64,000 bases of DNA from Sphingobium yanoikuyae (GCF_013001025.1 NZ_CP053021.1:1939501-2003500), one strand, 5' to 3'. Positions 38,158-47,519 are shown, counted from the first letter of the stretch. Notes: generated by a model not told the origin, from the sequence alone. Numbers and translations: made by a program.

Positions 38158-38187
38158 GAGCCTGTCTCCATCATTAGAAATTGACCG

Positions 38188-38240
38188 GCCGCCGGCATAA
38201 GGAAGGCGGCGGCGATGGTCGGGCTTTACCAATCGCCGCC
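38188..38240 (-). promoter_or_regulatory. ahcY leader with two mutually exclusive hairpins
   Basis: On the minus strand, hairpin A pairs 38229-38240 with 38208-38218 (11 bp with one bulge, GGCGGCGA.../...TCGCCGCC). Hairpin B pairs 38207-38213 with 38188-38194 (GCCGCCG/CGGCGGC). Both need bases 38208-38213, so only one can form at a time. Hairpin B ends 17 nt upstream of the GGAG Shine-Dalgarno. This could be an attenuator or riboswitch-like leader. It does not obviously match the known SAH, SAM-II or SAM/SAH consensus. Confidence 0.4.
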
Positions 38241-38257
38241 AAGCATGGCAACTCAAT

Positions 38258-38273
38258 ATAAAGTTTTCTTTAT
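38258..38273. repeat. AT-rich palindrome upstream of ahcY
   Basis: ATAAAG-TTTT-CTTTAT is a perfect 6-bp inverted repeat in the short gap between the secreted-protein gene (stop at 38277) and ahcY. It could be an operator, or the 3' hairpin of the upstream gene. Confidence 0.5.
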
Positions 38274-38276
38274 GTG

Positions 38277-38867
38277 TTAATTGACCGGACCCCGAACCTG
38301 TGCGGACGGCAGGCGCGCTGCCCCTTCGGCCATAGCGATGGATCGACCCGTCGAGCCGCCACTCACGCCTTCGTCGGCCAGCAGATCATTGGCGAGGGCG
38401 ATCGCCATGTCGCACTGGGGCGCATCGATCCGCGGCGCGATGCCGGCAGATTCCGACAATTTCCAGATCGCAGCCCGATTGGCCGGAACCGCATTGGCCG
38501 CCGCCTGGATCGCCTGGAGATCCCGGCATTCCAGCCCGCCGGCACCCGCGCCATAGCTGTTCGCCAGCATGATCACATAATCATCATAGGCATCGAGGCC
38601 GCCCTCCAGCCCCGCAACATCCGCGAAGTGACTGCGCAGCGCGTCATTCACCTCGACCAGCGCCGCCCGCTTGTCGCGCACGAACTGGTTATAGGCCGGC
38701 AGGAAATCATAGGCACTCGTGTTGCAGCGAAGCGCCGACACCATCAGCATCATCTCGAAATTGCGGACCTGTGCCGCCTCGACATGATCCTTCTTCCAGC
38801 AGGTCGCCGCCGACGCCGGCGCGAGTGGCATCGCTGCGGCAAGCGCCGCACAGATAATCTTCTTCAT
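38277..38867 (-). CDS. Secreted protein of unknown function
   Basis: A signal peptide ([20 protein letters not shown]) precedes a ~176-residue, mostly helical mature domain. It has four cysteines (ATCWKK, LRCNTS, LECRDL, PQCDM) that could form two disulfides in the periplasm. I do not recognise a family. It lies upstream of ahcY on the same strand, 119 nt away, with a palindrome between, so co-transcription is possible but unproven. ATG 38867 gives the best signal peptide. An ATG five codons upstream is in frame. Confidence 0.65.
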   Translation of the reverse strand: MKKIICAALAAAMPLAPASAATCWKKDHVEAAQVRNFEMMLMVSALRCNTSAYDFLPAYNQFVRDKRAALVEVNDALRSHFADVAGLEGGLDAYDDYVIMLANSYGAGAGGLECRDLQAIQAAANAVPANRAAIWKLSESAGIAPRIDAPQCDMAIALANDLLADEGVSGGSTGRSIAMAEGAARLPSAQVRGPVN

Positions 38868-39052
38868 GAAATAACCCCGCATATTCCCCAGAGACGGAGA
38901 ATGAGCGGAACCGATTGCTGCAATCTATCGCGCTATGGTTAAGGCGAATTTACCCTAAACGGTTCAGTTACGATGCCAGAACAAGCGGCCAATGGCTGTT
39001 GTTGTTCTGTCCCTGAAACGGCCGGAAATCGACAGCGCAACGGATCAAAAAG

Positions 39053-39613
39053 TCAGGCCGACCCGCCGCCGCTCACCAGATGGGCCGAATCGACCCCCGC
39101 AGCGGCATAGGCGGCGCGCCATTTGCGGTGCGCAGGCGTGTCGAACAGTAGCGCCGCATCGCCCTCGGCCAGGAACCAGCTTTCGCCGGCCATTTCCCGT
39201 TCCAGCTGGCCTGCGCCCCAGCCCGCATAGCCCAGCGCGACAAGATAGCGGCTCGGGCCGCGTCCTTCGGCAATGGCCTTCAATATGTCGAGCGAGCCGG
39301 AAAGGCCCCAGTCCGGCCCGGACTGCACCATATCCTGCCCGGCCCAGTCGAGCGAATGCAGCACGAAGCCGCGCCGCGGCTCCACCGGTCCGCCTTTCAG
39401 GACGGGCTGGTCAGGAATGGCCGAAGCGTCGATATCGAAACTCTGGAGCAGATCGCGCAAGCCGACCCCCTCGACCTCCTCGCTCAGGGAAATACCCAGC
39501 GCTCCATCCTCGTCATGCACGCACAGCGCAATCACGGAATGGTCGAAGCGCTCATCCTCCATGCCCGGCAATGCCAGAAGGAAGCGGCCGCCAAAAAAGC
39601 GCGGATCGGTCAT
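39053..39613 (-). CDS. YqgE/AlgH family protein
   Basis: The 186-residue protein begins TDPRFFGGRFLLALPGMEDERFDHSVI, the YqgE/AlgH signature. It continues with GGPVEPRRGFVLHS and YLVALGYAGWGAGQLEREM, all family-typical. The molecular role is unresolved. In Pseudomonas the homologue is linked to regulation of alginate (established name, mechanism unclear). The start ATG 39613 is the family start. The frame stays open far upstream, antisense to the peroxiredoxin gene, and that extension should be ignored. Confidence 0.9.
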   Translation of the reverse strand: MTDPRFFGGRFLLALPGMEDERFDHSVIALCVHDEDGALGISLSEEVEGVGLRDLLQSFDIDASAIPDQPVLKGGPVEPRRGFVLHSLDWAGQDMVQSGPDWGLSGSLDILKAIAEGRGPSRYLVALGYAGWGAGQLEREMAGESWFLAEGDAALLFDTPAHRKWRAAYAAAGVDSAHLVSGGGSA

Positions 39614-39757
39614 GCCAGCGAATATAGGCACAATCGCGACGATGCCAATCGGCGACCGTCGCGACAAAGGGGCATCGTGCCATATTCCGCGCCCGCACCC
39701 TTGACAGCGAAGGCGCGAGCAACGAACTCCGCGACGCCACAGGCCAGGAGACAAGAT

Positions 39758-40240
39758 ATGACCATCGCCAAGGGTGACCGCCTTCCCAGCACGACCTTCA
39801 CGAAGATGACCGAAAACGGCCCCGAACAGGTTGTTTCGGATGATTATTTCGCGAGCCGCACCGTCGCCCTCTTCTCGGTGCCCGGCGCCTTCACGCCGAC
39901 CTGCTCGGCCAAGCACCTGCCCGGCTTCATCGAAAAGGCCGAGGCCCTCAAGGGCAAGGGCGTCGATGAAATCGCCTGCACCGCCGTCAACGACGCCTTC
40001 GTCATGGGCGCATGGGGCAAGTCGGCCGGCGCCGATGACAAGGTGACCATGCTGGCAGACGGCAATGGCAGCTTCGCGCAGGCCGTGGGCCTGACCATGG
40101 ACGGCAGCAAGTTCGGCCTTGGCGAGCGCGGCCAGCGCTTCTCGATGATCGTCAAGGACGGTGTCGTCGAGGAACTGAACGTCGAAGCACCGGGCGACTT
40201 CAAGGTCTCCTCGGCTGACTTCATGCTCGAACAGCTCTGA
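39758..40240 (+). CDS. Peroxiredoxin, Prx5-like
   Basis: A 160-residue thiol peroxidase of the Prx5/AhpE-like group. The peroxidatic Cys lies in VPGAFTPTCSAKHLPGF, with the Thr and conserved Arg context (PGAFTPTCS) typical of this class. VNDAFVMGAWGKS and RFSMIVKDGVVEELNVE are also diagnostic. It reduces H2O2 or alkyl hydroperoxides with glutathione/glutaredoxin or thioredoxin. AGGAG lies 7 nt before ATG 39758. A strong terminator follows the gene, so it is monocistronic and divergent from yqgE. Confidence 0.92.
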   Translation: MTIAKGDRLPSTTFTKMTENGPEQVVSDDYFASRTVALFSVPGAFTPTCSAKHLPGFIEKAEALKGKGVDEIACTAVNDAFVMGAWGKSAGADDKVTMLADGNGSFAQAVGLTMDGSKFGLGERGQRFSMIVKDGVVEELNVEAPGDFKVSSADFMLEQL

Positions 40241-40249
40241 ATTTTCCGG

Positions 40250-40288
40250 TCGCGCGCCCGGCCGGATCGGTCGGGCGCGCGATTGTTT
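40250..40288 (+). terminator. Terminator of the peroxiredoxin gene
   Basis: A perfect 10-bp stem CGCGCGCCCG/CGGGCGCGCG (40251-40260 with 40272-40281) is followed by ATTGTTT. Confidence 0.85.
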
Positions 40289-40333
40289 CGCTGGCATCTT
40301 CCTTCCGTCACACAAGTGCGGTAGCAAGAGGTG

Positions 40334-41788
40334 ATGACACAGAGCATCGGCACAGCGATCGTCGCGCAACTCGACGCCATCTATCAGACATCCATCGAAA
40401 ATCTGCGGGAGGCCATGCGTGCCTATGCCCGCGACGGCAGCATCCCGCCGCCCGAGGCGCGGGCCGACCGGCGCTTCTGCTATCCCGAACTGCGGGTCAC
40501 CTATCAGGATGACAGCCAGGCGCCACCGCCGGGCCGCTCCTTCGCGCGCCTGTCGAAGCCCGGTCGCTATGTGACCACGGTCACCCGGCCCGCCATGTTC
40601 GCCGATTATCTCGCCGAACAGATCGACCTTCTGGTCCGCGACTATGGTGTGGAGGTCGAAACAGGCCTGTCGGATCAGCAGATCCCCTTCCCCTATGTCC
40701 TCGACGGGCTCGACATCAATGCGCTCGACGGCACGCCGCCGACCGAGTTGGCGCGCCACTTCCCGGCAACGGAACTGGCCGAGATCGGCGACGAGATCGC
40801 CGACGGACTGTTCACGCCCGATGCCGAAGGGGACCGCCCGCTCGCCCTGTTCGACGGGCTGCGCACCGATTTCTCGCTGGCGCGCCTGAAGCACTATACC
40901 GGTACCCCGGCCGAGCATGTGCAGCGCTATATCCTGTTCACCAACTATCATCGCTATGTCGACGAGTTCGTGGACTGGGCGTGCAAGGAACTGCAGCGTC
41001 CTGACAGCCGCTTCACCGCGCTATCCGGTGCCGGCGGCGTCTTCGTGACGCCTGAAACGGCGGACCCGGCCCAGATGATCGCCGACAGCGCTTGGCGCAA
41101 GCATCAGATGCCGGCCTATCATCTGATCGCACCGGATCGCAGTGGCATCACCCTTGTCAACATCGGTGTCGGTCCATCCAACGCCAAGACCATCTGCGAC
41201 CATCTGGCGGTGGTGCGTCCCGAAGCCTGGCTGATGATCGGCCATTGCGGCGGCTTGCGACCCAGCCAGCGGATCGGCGACTATGTGCTGGCCCACGCCT
41301 ATCTGCGCGACGACCATGTGCTGGACGAGATGCTACCGCCGGAAATCCCGGTGCCGGCGATCGCCGAGGTCCAAGTCGCAATGGCGAGCGCCGCCGAAGC
41401 GATATTGGGCGGCGGCAATCCGGAGGATTTCAAGCGCCGCCTGCGCACCGGCACGGTCGTCACCACCGACGATCGCAACTGGGAATTGCGCTATTCCAGC
41501 TCCGCCCTGCGCTTCAGCCTGTCGCGCGCGGTCGGCATCGACATGGAATCCGCGACGATTGCGGCGCAAGGTTATCGCTTCCGCGTTCCCTATGGCACGT
41601 TGCTCTGCGTGTCGGACAAGCCGATCCATGGCGAACTGAAGCTGCCCGGCCAGGCCAACCGTTTCTATGAGGAAGCCATTGCCGGCCATCTGCGCGTCGG
41701 ACTGATGGCCTGCGAACTGTTGCGCCAGGAAGGCCCCAAGCTGCACAGCCGTAAGCTGCGTGCCTTCAACGAGCCCCCCTTCCGGTAA
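40334..41788 (+). CDS. amn: AMP nucleosidase
   Basis: This enzyme hydrolyses AMP to adenine and ribose-5-phosphate. The protein (~484 residues) has the Amn-specific N-terminal domain (about 1-170), including RPAMFADYLAEQIDLLV and IPFPYVLDG. A C-terminal purine-phosphorylase fold follows, with NIGVGPSNAKTICDHLAV, GHCGGLRPSQRIGDYVLA and the nucleoside-binding DMESATIAAQGYRFRVPY. A GTG one codon upstream (40331) is an alternative start. It converges with the diguanylate cyclase gene. Confidence 0.94.
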   Translation: MTQSIGTAIVAQLDAIYQTSIENLREAMRAYARDGSIPPPEARADRRFCYPELRVTYQDDSQAPPPGRSFARLSKPGRYVTTVTRPAMFADYLAEQIDLLVRDYGVEVETGLSDQQIPFPYVLDGLDINALDGTPPTELARHFPATELAEIGDEIADGLFTPDAEGDRPLALFDGLRTDFSLARLKHYTGTPAEHVQRYILFTNYHRYVDEFVDWACKELQRPDSRFTALSGAGGVFVTPETADPAQMIADSAWRKHQMPAYHLIAPDRSGITLVNIGVGPSNAKTICDHLAVVRPEAWLMIGHCGGLRPSQRIGDYVLAHAYLRDDHVLDEMLPPEIPVPAIAEVQVAMASAAEAILGGGNPEDFKRRLRTGTVVTTDDRNWELRYSSSALRFSLSRAVGIDMESATIAAQGYRFRVPYGTLLCVSDKPIHGELKLPGQANRFYEEAIAGHLRVGLMACELLRQEGPKLHSRKLRAFNEPPFR

Positions 41789-41824
41789 GGCCGGAATGTC
41801 CGCGCTGTCGCCCGATCCGACGGA

Positions 41825-42973
41825 TCAGGCGGCGGCGCGGGATACCGTGACCCGGTTCTTGCCCTCTCGCTTCGCGGCATAAAGCGCCGCATCCGCTCGC
41901 GCGACCAGGTCGTCCAGTTCCCGATCATCCGGTCGCAAATCGGTAACGCCAAAGCTCGCCCGCAGCAGCGCCTGGGGCGCCTCACCAAGGCGCAGGCAGC
42001 TGATTTCCGCCCGCACGCGCTCCATCGCATCGGCCGCGACTTCCGCGCCGGTGTCGACCATCAGCAGGCCGAACTCGTCGCCACCCAGGCGGCCAACCAC
42101 ATCACCGCGCCGCACCGCATTGGTCAGCAAATGAGCAAAGCCGCGCAGTGCTGCGTCGCCCGCCATATGACCATAGCCGTCATTCAGCCCCTTGAAGCCA
42201 TCCAGATCGCAAATGACCAGCGCAACCGGTCGCCCCTGCCGTCGGGCGTTGGCGATCGCCCGTTCGGCCGCTTCTTCGATACCGCGACGATTGAGGACGT
42301 TGGTCAGCGGGTCATGCATCATTTGCTGCCGAAGCTGCTGGGCCAGGTCCCCAGCCACCACCAGCACGGCCGTGACCGCCGTGCCGACATAGACGGTCGG
42401 CATGAACAGCCCCAGGATCGCGCGATAGAGTTCCTTGCCCTCCTCCGGGCCGCGGATCAGGGCTGCCGATGTGGCCAGCGCCAGCTGGCCCAGGGCAAAG
42501 GCGAGCAGCGCGGCAAAGAAGGCCAGCTCGGGCGGCGTGAAGGACCGATTGCGCGGCCAGAGCGACAGCGCACTGACCGCCATGAGCAGACCGACATAGG
42601 CGGGAATGATCATCCCCTGCATGATCTGACTGCCCACCGGCCCGATCGCAATCGCCATCGCCAGGCTCACCAGGACAGCCGGGACGGCAAAGGCAAGCAA
42701 TTGCAAGGGGCGGCCCGACCGCTGACGGATGCCGATCGCCAGTAGCGACGCGCTGACAATGAGGCCGATGCCGGTCAGGATGAACAGCCAGCGGCTGTGC
42801 AGGAAATAGCCACCTGCATTGGCGATCCATTGGAGGATGGCGACCGCATAGGATGCGGTCCAGGTCAGCACATGCCTCTGGCGGCCGAAATGCAGCCATG
42901 AAACACCCATGGCGATGGTCATCACCAGGGCAGTACCGAAAAGCAGGGAAAGAATAACGGCCGGCGCGCTCAT
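41825..42973 (-). CDS. Membrane diguanylate cyclase (GGDEF)
   Basis: Six or so N-terminal transmembrane helices (about residues 5-200) form a putative membrane sensor. A cytoplasmic GGDEF domain follows, with DPLTNVLNRRGIEE, VICDLDGFKGLND and the active-site RLGGDEFGLL. An inhibitory RxxD site (RRGD) lies five residues before GGDEF, so activity is probably subject to c-di-GMP feedback. Its product c-di-GMP would control motility or biofilm processes. ATG 42973 is preferred. An ATG six codons upstream is in frame. Confidence 0.92.
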   Translation of the reverse strand: MSAPAVILSLLFGTALVMTIAMGVSWLHFGRQRHVLTWTASYAVAILQWIANAGGYFLHSRWLFILTGIGLIVSASLLAIGIRQRSGRPLQLLAFAVPAVLVSLAMAIAIGPVGSQIMQGMIIPAYVGLLMAVSALSLWPRNRSFTPPELAFFAALLAFALGQLALATSAALIRGPEEGKELYRAILGLFMPTVYVGTAVTAVLVVAGDLAQQLRQQMMHDPLTNVLNRRGIEEAAERAIANARRQGRPVALVICDLDGFKGLNDGYGHMAGDAALRGFAHLLTNAVRRGDVVGRLGGDEFGLLMVDTGAEVAADAMERVRAEISCLRLGEAPQALLRASFGVTDLRPDDRELDDLVARADAALYAAKREGKNRVTVSRAAA

Positions 42974-43004
42974 GCGCCGGCCATTTACCAATTTTTACGG
43001 CGAC

Positions 43005-44828
43005 TTACCAGCCGCAGGACTTGCCCTTATTCTGCGTCTTCAACCATGTCTGAAGCGGCGCGAAATAATTGACCAGCGCCTTGCCCGACATCTCGCGGCT
43101 GCCGGTGAAGGCCTGCAGCGCATCGGGCCAGGGCTTGGATGCACCCATCTTCAACATGGCATCAAGTTTCTCGCCTACCGCCTTGTTTCCATAAAAGGAA
43201 CAGCGATGGAGCGGTCCCTTCCAGCCGGACTGACGGCAGGCCGCCTCATAGAATTGGAATTGCAGCACGCGCGCCAGGAAATAACGGGTGTAGGGCGTGT
43301 TGCCGGGGATATGGAATTTCGCGCCGGCATCGAACTTCGTCTCGTCACGGGACACCGGCGGAACGATGCCCTGATACTGACGGCGCAGGTCGGTCCAGGC
43401 CGACTCATATTTGGAATCCGGGATCGATCCGTCGAACACGCCCCAGCGCCATTTGTCGATAAGCAGGCCGAACGGAAGGAAGGCGACCTTGTCCATCGCC
43501 TGGCGCAGCAGCAGACCCAGATCCTTGTCGGTGCCCGGCACCTTGGCCGGATCGAGCAGGCCGATCTTCACCAGATAGTCGGGCGTGATCGACAGCGCGA
43601 TGAAATCGCCGATCGCCTCATGAAAGCCGTCATTGGCGCCGTCGAGATAGAGCGGCTTCTGGATATTATAGGCGCGCTGGTAATAATTATGGCCCAGCTC
43701 ATGATGGATGGTGACGAAATCGTCGCCATTCACCTTGGTACACATCTTGATCCGGATATCGTCCTTGTTATCCAGATCCCAGGCGGAGGCGTGGCAGATC
43801 ACTTCGCGGTCGCGCGGCTTGGTAATCTGTGAGCGATCCCAGAAAGTCTGGGGCAGCGGCGCGAAGCCGAGCGAGCTGTAGAAGCCCTCCCCCGTCTTCA
43901 CCATCTTGATGGGATCGTAATTCTTGGCCGTCAGCAGGTCGGTGACGTCATAGCCGAGGTCACCGGCACCGGCGGGCGCGACGATGTCATAGATATTGCC
44001 CCATTCCTGTGCCCACATATTGCCGAGCAGGTCCGCGCGGATCGGCCCGGTCTTGGACTGGACCGCATCGCCATATTTCTCGTTGAGCTTGGTACGCGTG
44101 TAGCAGTGCAGGTCATCGTAGAGCGGCTTCACCTCGGCCCAGATCTTGTCGGTCAGCTTGGCGAAGTCATCGGCCGGCATGTCATATTTCGACCGCCACA
44201 TCGCGCCGGTGTCGGCAAAGCCCAGTTCCTTGGCACCCTGGTTGGCGATCGTAACCAGCTTGGCATAGTCGCCGCGCATCGGCGCGCCGACATTGTCGTG
44301 CCAGCTGACCCACATTTCCTTGAGCTCGTCCGGATTGCGGTCCGTACCCATCTTCTCTTCAATGTCGCTGCCGTTGATCGGCTGGCCGTTCAGCGTGCCC
44401 TTGCCCTTACCATAGGTGGACTGCAGCTTGGTCGCGAGATCGTTCAGCTCCTGCGAGGCCCCCGGCGTGGTCGGCGCGGGCAGGGTCAGCGCCGTGCGCA
44501 GCAACGTCAGGCGACGCTTGGTTTCCTCGGTCAGGCCCGGCGCGGTCGCGAACTTTGCCGCCTCCAGCGCATAATCGACCCGCATCGTCGTATCGATCGC
44601 GCCGAAATAGGAAGCGAGCGCGTCGGTGTCGTCGGTGATGTAGGTCGCGTTGATCCAGGCGGCGCGGCTGCTGATCAGCGACTGATCGAACAGCGCCTTC
44701 TCCGCCTTGGTCAGGAAGGCTTCCGCCTCGGCAGCGGTCGCCTGCTGCGCGGTCGGCGCCTGCTGCGCCAGCACCGGCGATGCAACAAGGGCAGCCGCAA
44801 GCGCGGCGATCGAAATGGCGATTTTCAT
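43005..44828 (-). CDS. M2-family peptidyl-dipeptidase (ACE-like)
   Basis: A secreted zinc dipeptidyl carboxypeptidase. The signal peptide MKIAISIAALAAALVASPVLA is followed by an all-helical ACE domain. The zinc motif is HHELGHNYYQRAY (HExxH), and the third ligand Glu lies in GFHEAIGDFIALS about 24 residues later. LGFAPLPQTFWDRSQ and the chloride/substrate-region segments are also present. At 607 residues it has the usual single-domain bacterial length. It probably removes C-terminal dipeptides in the periplasm. Confidence 0.93.
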   Translation of the reverse strand: MKIAISIAALAAALVASPVLAQQAPTAQQATAAEAEAFLTKAEKALFDQSLISSRAAWINATYITDDTDALASYFGAIDTTMRVDYALEAAKFATAPGLTEETKRRLTLLRTALTLPAPTTPGASQELNDLATKLQSTYGKGKGTLNGQPINGSDIEEKMGTDRNPDELKEMWVSWHDNVGAPMRGDYAKLVTIANQGAKELGFADTGAMWRSKYDMPADDFAKLTDKIWAEVKPLYDDLHCYTRTKLNEKYGDAVQSKTGPIRADLLGNMWAQEWGNIYDIVAPAGAGDLGYDVTDLLTAKNYDPIKMVKTGEGFYSSLGFAPLPQTFWDRSQITKPRDREVICHASAWDLDNKDDIRIKMCTKVNGDDFVTIHHELGHNYYQRAYNIQKPLYLDGANDGFHEAIGDFIALSITPDYLVKIGLLDPAKVPGTDKDLGLLLRQAMDKVAFLPFGLLIDKWRWGVFDGSIPDSKYESAWTDLRRQYQGIVPPVSRDETKFDAGAKFHIPGNTPYTRYFLARVLQFQFYEAACRQSGWKGPLHRCSFYGNKAVGEKLDAMLKMGASKPWPDALQAFTGSREMSGKALVNYFAPLQTWLKTQNKGKSCGW

Positions 44829-44886
44829 GGAACTTGGCCCCTCAGGTCTTCTTATGGGGCCAAGGTGGATTAGGCGGACGAGACAG

Positions 44887-45648
44887 TCAAGCGGTCAGGA
44901 AATCGACCATCGCCTGGCCCAGCTCCTTGCGGGTCACGGCGTTCATATGATTGCCCGGAATCTCGACATAGCGGCCGTTCGGCAGCGCATCGACCAGTTC
45001 CTGCGCGATGCCGTTGTCCTGATCGTCGGCGCCGCAGATCACCTCGGTCGGCTGCTGGAAGCCGGCAATGGTCGCCTCGTCGGTATCGACGAAGGTATTG
45101 AGGATATGCAGCATCGCCACCGGGTCGCCCTTGGTAGTCTTGAGGAACGCCTCCGTCATCCATTCCGACGTGCCGCGCTCGAACGTGCCGAGATTGGTCA
45201 GCACCTTCTTGTAATAACCACCCTTGTCGAGCGTCTTGGTCAGCCCGCGCAGGCCCATGCCGGCCAGGATCACCCGACGCGGCGTCGCGCCGCGCGCCAG
45301 CATCCGCACGGTCGTGCGCGCGCCCAGCGAATAGCCGCCGAGGTCATAGTCGGTGAGGCCCATCTGCTCGACTAGCGCCAGATTGTCGTCGGTCAGCGCA
45401 TCGGCCGGATAGGCGGCAGCGTCATGCGGCTTGCCGCTTTCGCCATGACCGCGCAGGTCCGGCATGATCAGGCGGAAACCCGCCTCCACCAGCTTGGCGG
45501 CATGACCATAGCGGATCCAGTTGGTCCAGGCGTTGGAGAAATAGCCGTGGATCAGCACCAAATCGCGTCCCTGTCCCACGACATGCACCGCGATCGGCAG
45601 GCCGCCCAGGCCCTTGATATCATGGCGTTCGATCTGGAGGTCGGTCAT
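44887..45648 (-). CDS. Alpha/beta-fold hydrolase
   Basis: A 253-residue alpha/beta hydrolase with VLIHGYFSNAWTNW (oxyanion region), MPDLRGHGESGKP, the nucleophile elbow GGYSLGART (GxSxG with Ser), and the acid and His at ICGADDQDNG and PGNHMNAV. The substrate is unknown. Its ATG overlaps the preceding membrane-protein stop (ATGA), so the two are coupled. Confidence 0.87.
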   Translation of the reverse strand: MTDLQIERHDIKGLGGLPIAVHVVGQGRDLVLIHGYFSNAWTNWIRYGHAAKLVEAGFRLIMPDLRGHGESGKPHDAAAYPADALTDDNLALVEQMGLTDYDLGGYSLGARTTVRMLARGATPRRVILAGMGLRGLTKTLDKGGYYKKVLTNLGTFERGTSEWMTEAFLKTTKGDPVAMLHILNTFVDTDEATIAGFQQPTEVICGADDQDNGIAQELVDALPNGRYVEIPGNHMNAVTRKELGQAMVDFLTA

Positions 45649-46328
45649 TGCGCTGGTCCTTCGGGGCTTGGGGTCTCGCCGATAGGATCTCCGCCGCGCC
45701 CGCGCAAGAGCGCGATCAGGGCAAGGGCGCTGCCGATCTGGGCGGCGGCCATGTCCTTCTGCGGATCCCACACATCGCCCTGCTGGCCATTATAATAATC
45801 CGCCGTCTCGCCGGCGGCGATCACCGTCAGCAGCCATTCGAATATCTCGTAAAGCGCGCTGCCGAGGCCGATCGCGGCAAAGGCGAAGGCGAGGCTCCAG
45901 CCATGGCATAGGCCGCCCTTGCGTCGCGCAATCTCCGCCACCGGTGCGGTCAGCAATGCCCCAAAGGCGAAATGGACGAGCCGGTCATAAGCATTGCGCT
46001 GCAGCCCGAGGAGGCTGGAAATATCATGACCGCTGAGCATCCGCGCCCAATCGTCATAGGGCACATAGGAATAGATCCAGCGCGCGCCGCAGGTGTGGAG
46101 CAGCAGGAACAGGCAGATGCAGCCGACCGATCCGGTCGAGAGCGGCCAGCGCCACAGCAGCCAGGGCGTGGCAAACGTCAGCAGCAACGTCGGCCCATGC
46201 TGCAACGGGGCAAGGTCGGGAAAGGGCTGCGCGACATTGGCCAGCCCGATCGCCACCAGCAAGGCGGCGATCATCCGGCGCTGCGCGACAGGAAGAGCCT
46301 TCCACGTCGCGACAGCGCCGGCGATCAT
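45645..46328 (-). CDS. YjdF/DUF2238-family membrane protein
   Basis: About six hydrophobic helices are seen. The family blocks are YDRLVHFAFGALL, ALYEIFEWLL and DVWDPQKDMAAA, all well conserved in YjdF-type (DUF2238) inner-membrane proteins. The role is unknown. It starts at ATG 46328, 8 nt after the asd stop (minus strand), and overlaps the hydrolase gene, so asd, this gene and the hydrolase probably share a transcript. Confidence 0.85.
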   Translation of the reverse strand: MIAGAVATWKALPVAQRRMIAALLVAIGLANVAQPFPDLAPLQHGPTLLLTFATPWLLWRWPLSTGSVGCICLFLLLHTCGARWIYSYVPYDDWARMLSGHDISSLLGLQRNAYDRLVHFAFGALLTAPVAEIARRKGGLCHGWSLAFAFAAIGLGSALYEIFEWLLTVIAAGETADYYNGQQGDVWDPQKDMAAAQIGSALALIALLRGRGGDPIGETPSPEGPAQ

Positions 46329-46336
46329 GTGCAGGC

Positions 46337-47362
46337 TCAGCCCTTCTTGAGGTGGCGACGGCCCAGCAGTTCGGCGATCTGCACTGCGTTCAGCGCCGCG
46401 CCCTTGCGCAGATTGTCGCTGACGCACCACAGGTTGATGCCGTTCTCGATGGTCGAATCCTCACGCACGCGGCTGATGAAGGTCGCGAAATCGCCGACGC
46501 ATTCGATCGGCGTGATGTAGCCACCGTCCTCGCGCTTATCGACCAGCATGATGCCCGGCGCTTCGCGCAGGATGTCCTGCGCTTCCTTGGCCGAGATCTC
46601 ATTCTCGAACTCGATGTTGATCGCTTCGCTATGGCCGACGAACACCGGCACGCGCACGCAAGTCGCGGTCAGCTTGATCTTGGGATCAAGGATCTTCTTG
46701 GTTTCGGCAACCATCTTCCATTCTTCCTTGGTCGAACCATCGTCCAGGAAGACGTCGATGTGCGGGATCACGTTGAAGGCGATCTGCTTGGTGAACTTCT
46801 TCGGCTCGGCCGGATCACCGACGAAGATGTTGCGCGACTGCTCGAACAGCTCGTCCATGCCTTCCTTGCCGGCGCCCGACACCGACTGGTAGGTGGCGAC
46901 GACGACGCGCTTGATCTTGGCGGCGTCATGCAGCGGCTTGAGCGCCACGACCATCTGCGCGGTCGAGCAGTTGGGGTTGGCGATGATGTTCTTCTTCACA
47001 TAGCCATCGATCGCGTCCGGGTTCACTTCGGGCACGATCAGCGGCACGTCCGGGTCCATGCGATAGAGCGACGAATTGTCGATCACGACGCAGCCGGCCG
47101 CAGCCGCCTTGGGCGCATATTCGGCGGTCGGGCCGGAGCCGGCCGCGAACAGGGCAATGTCCCAGCCGGTGAAATCGAAATGTTCAATATTTTTGCATTT
47201 GAGTGTCTTGCCGGTGTCACCGAAATCAATTTCGGTGCCCTGCGACCGGGGCGATGCAACCGCCGCGATCTCGTCAATCGGGAATTCGCGTTCGGCGAGA
47301 ATGGTCAGCATCTCGCGGCCCACATTACCGGTGGCACCAACGACGACGACCTTATAACCCAT
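46337..47362 (-). CDS. asd: Aspartate-semialdehyde dehydrogenase
   Basis: Asd makes aspartate semialdehyde from aspartyl phosphate, the branch point to lysine/DAP, methionine and threonine. The N-terminal NADP-binding motif is VVVGATGNVGREML. The catalytic Cys is in IIANPNCSTAQMV (about residue 130), and the substrate-binding segment is QSVSGAGKEGMDEL. The length (341) is normal. Confidence 0.96.
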   Translation of the reverse strand: MGYKVVVVGATGNVGREMLTILAEREFPIDEIAAVASPRSQGTEIDFGDTGKTLKCKNIEHFDFTGWDIALFAAGSGPTAEYAPKAAAAGCVVIDNSSLYRMDPDVPLIVPEVNPDAIDGYVKKNIIANPNCSTAQMVVALKPLHDAAKIKRVVVATYQSVSGAGKEGMDELFEQSRNIFVGDPAEPKKFTKQIAFNVIPHIDVFLDDGSTKEEWKMVAETKKILDPKIKLTATCVRVPVFVGHSEAINIEFENEISAKEAQDILREAPGIMLVDKREDGGYITPIECVGDFATFISRVREDSTIENGINLWCVSDNLRKGAALNAVQIAELLGRRHLKKG

Positions 47363-47459
47363 GACTTAACACTCCACTCCATGCAGTATTGCGGGGTGGC
47401 GCATAGCGCAGTGGCGCGATTTGTCCAGATAGAAGGGCTATTGCCAACGATAGTCACGG

Positions 47460-47502
47460 GGTGGGAGGTGGCGTCAGCACGGCCGACACCACCTCTCCCT
47501 TA
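47460..47502 (-). terminator. Possible terminator after the S9 peptidase gene
   Basis: GGGAGGTGG (47463-47471) pairs with CCACCTCTCCC (47489-47499), with one bulged T. There is no T-run, so function as a terminator is uncertain. Confidence 0.45.
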
Positions 47503-47519
47503 CTCCTCACGCCCGGCCT

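Noticed and set aside
38158..38290. Known SAH, SAM-II or SAM/SAH riboswitch upstream of ahcY
   Set aside because: The conserved cores of these classes are not recognisable by eye. Only competing hairpins can be claimed.
39614..40951. Upstream extension of the YqgE frame to 632 codons
   Set aside because: The extension is antisense to the peroxiredoxin and AMP nucleosidase genes. The YqgE family begins at 39613.
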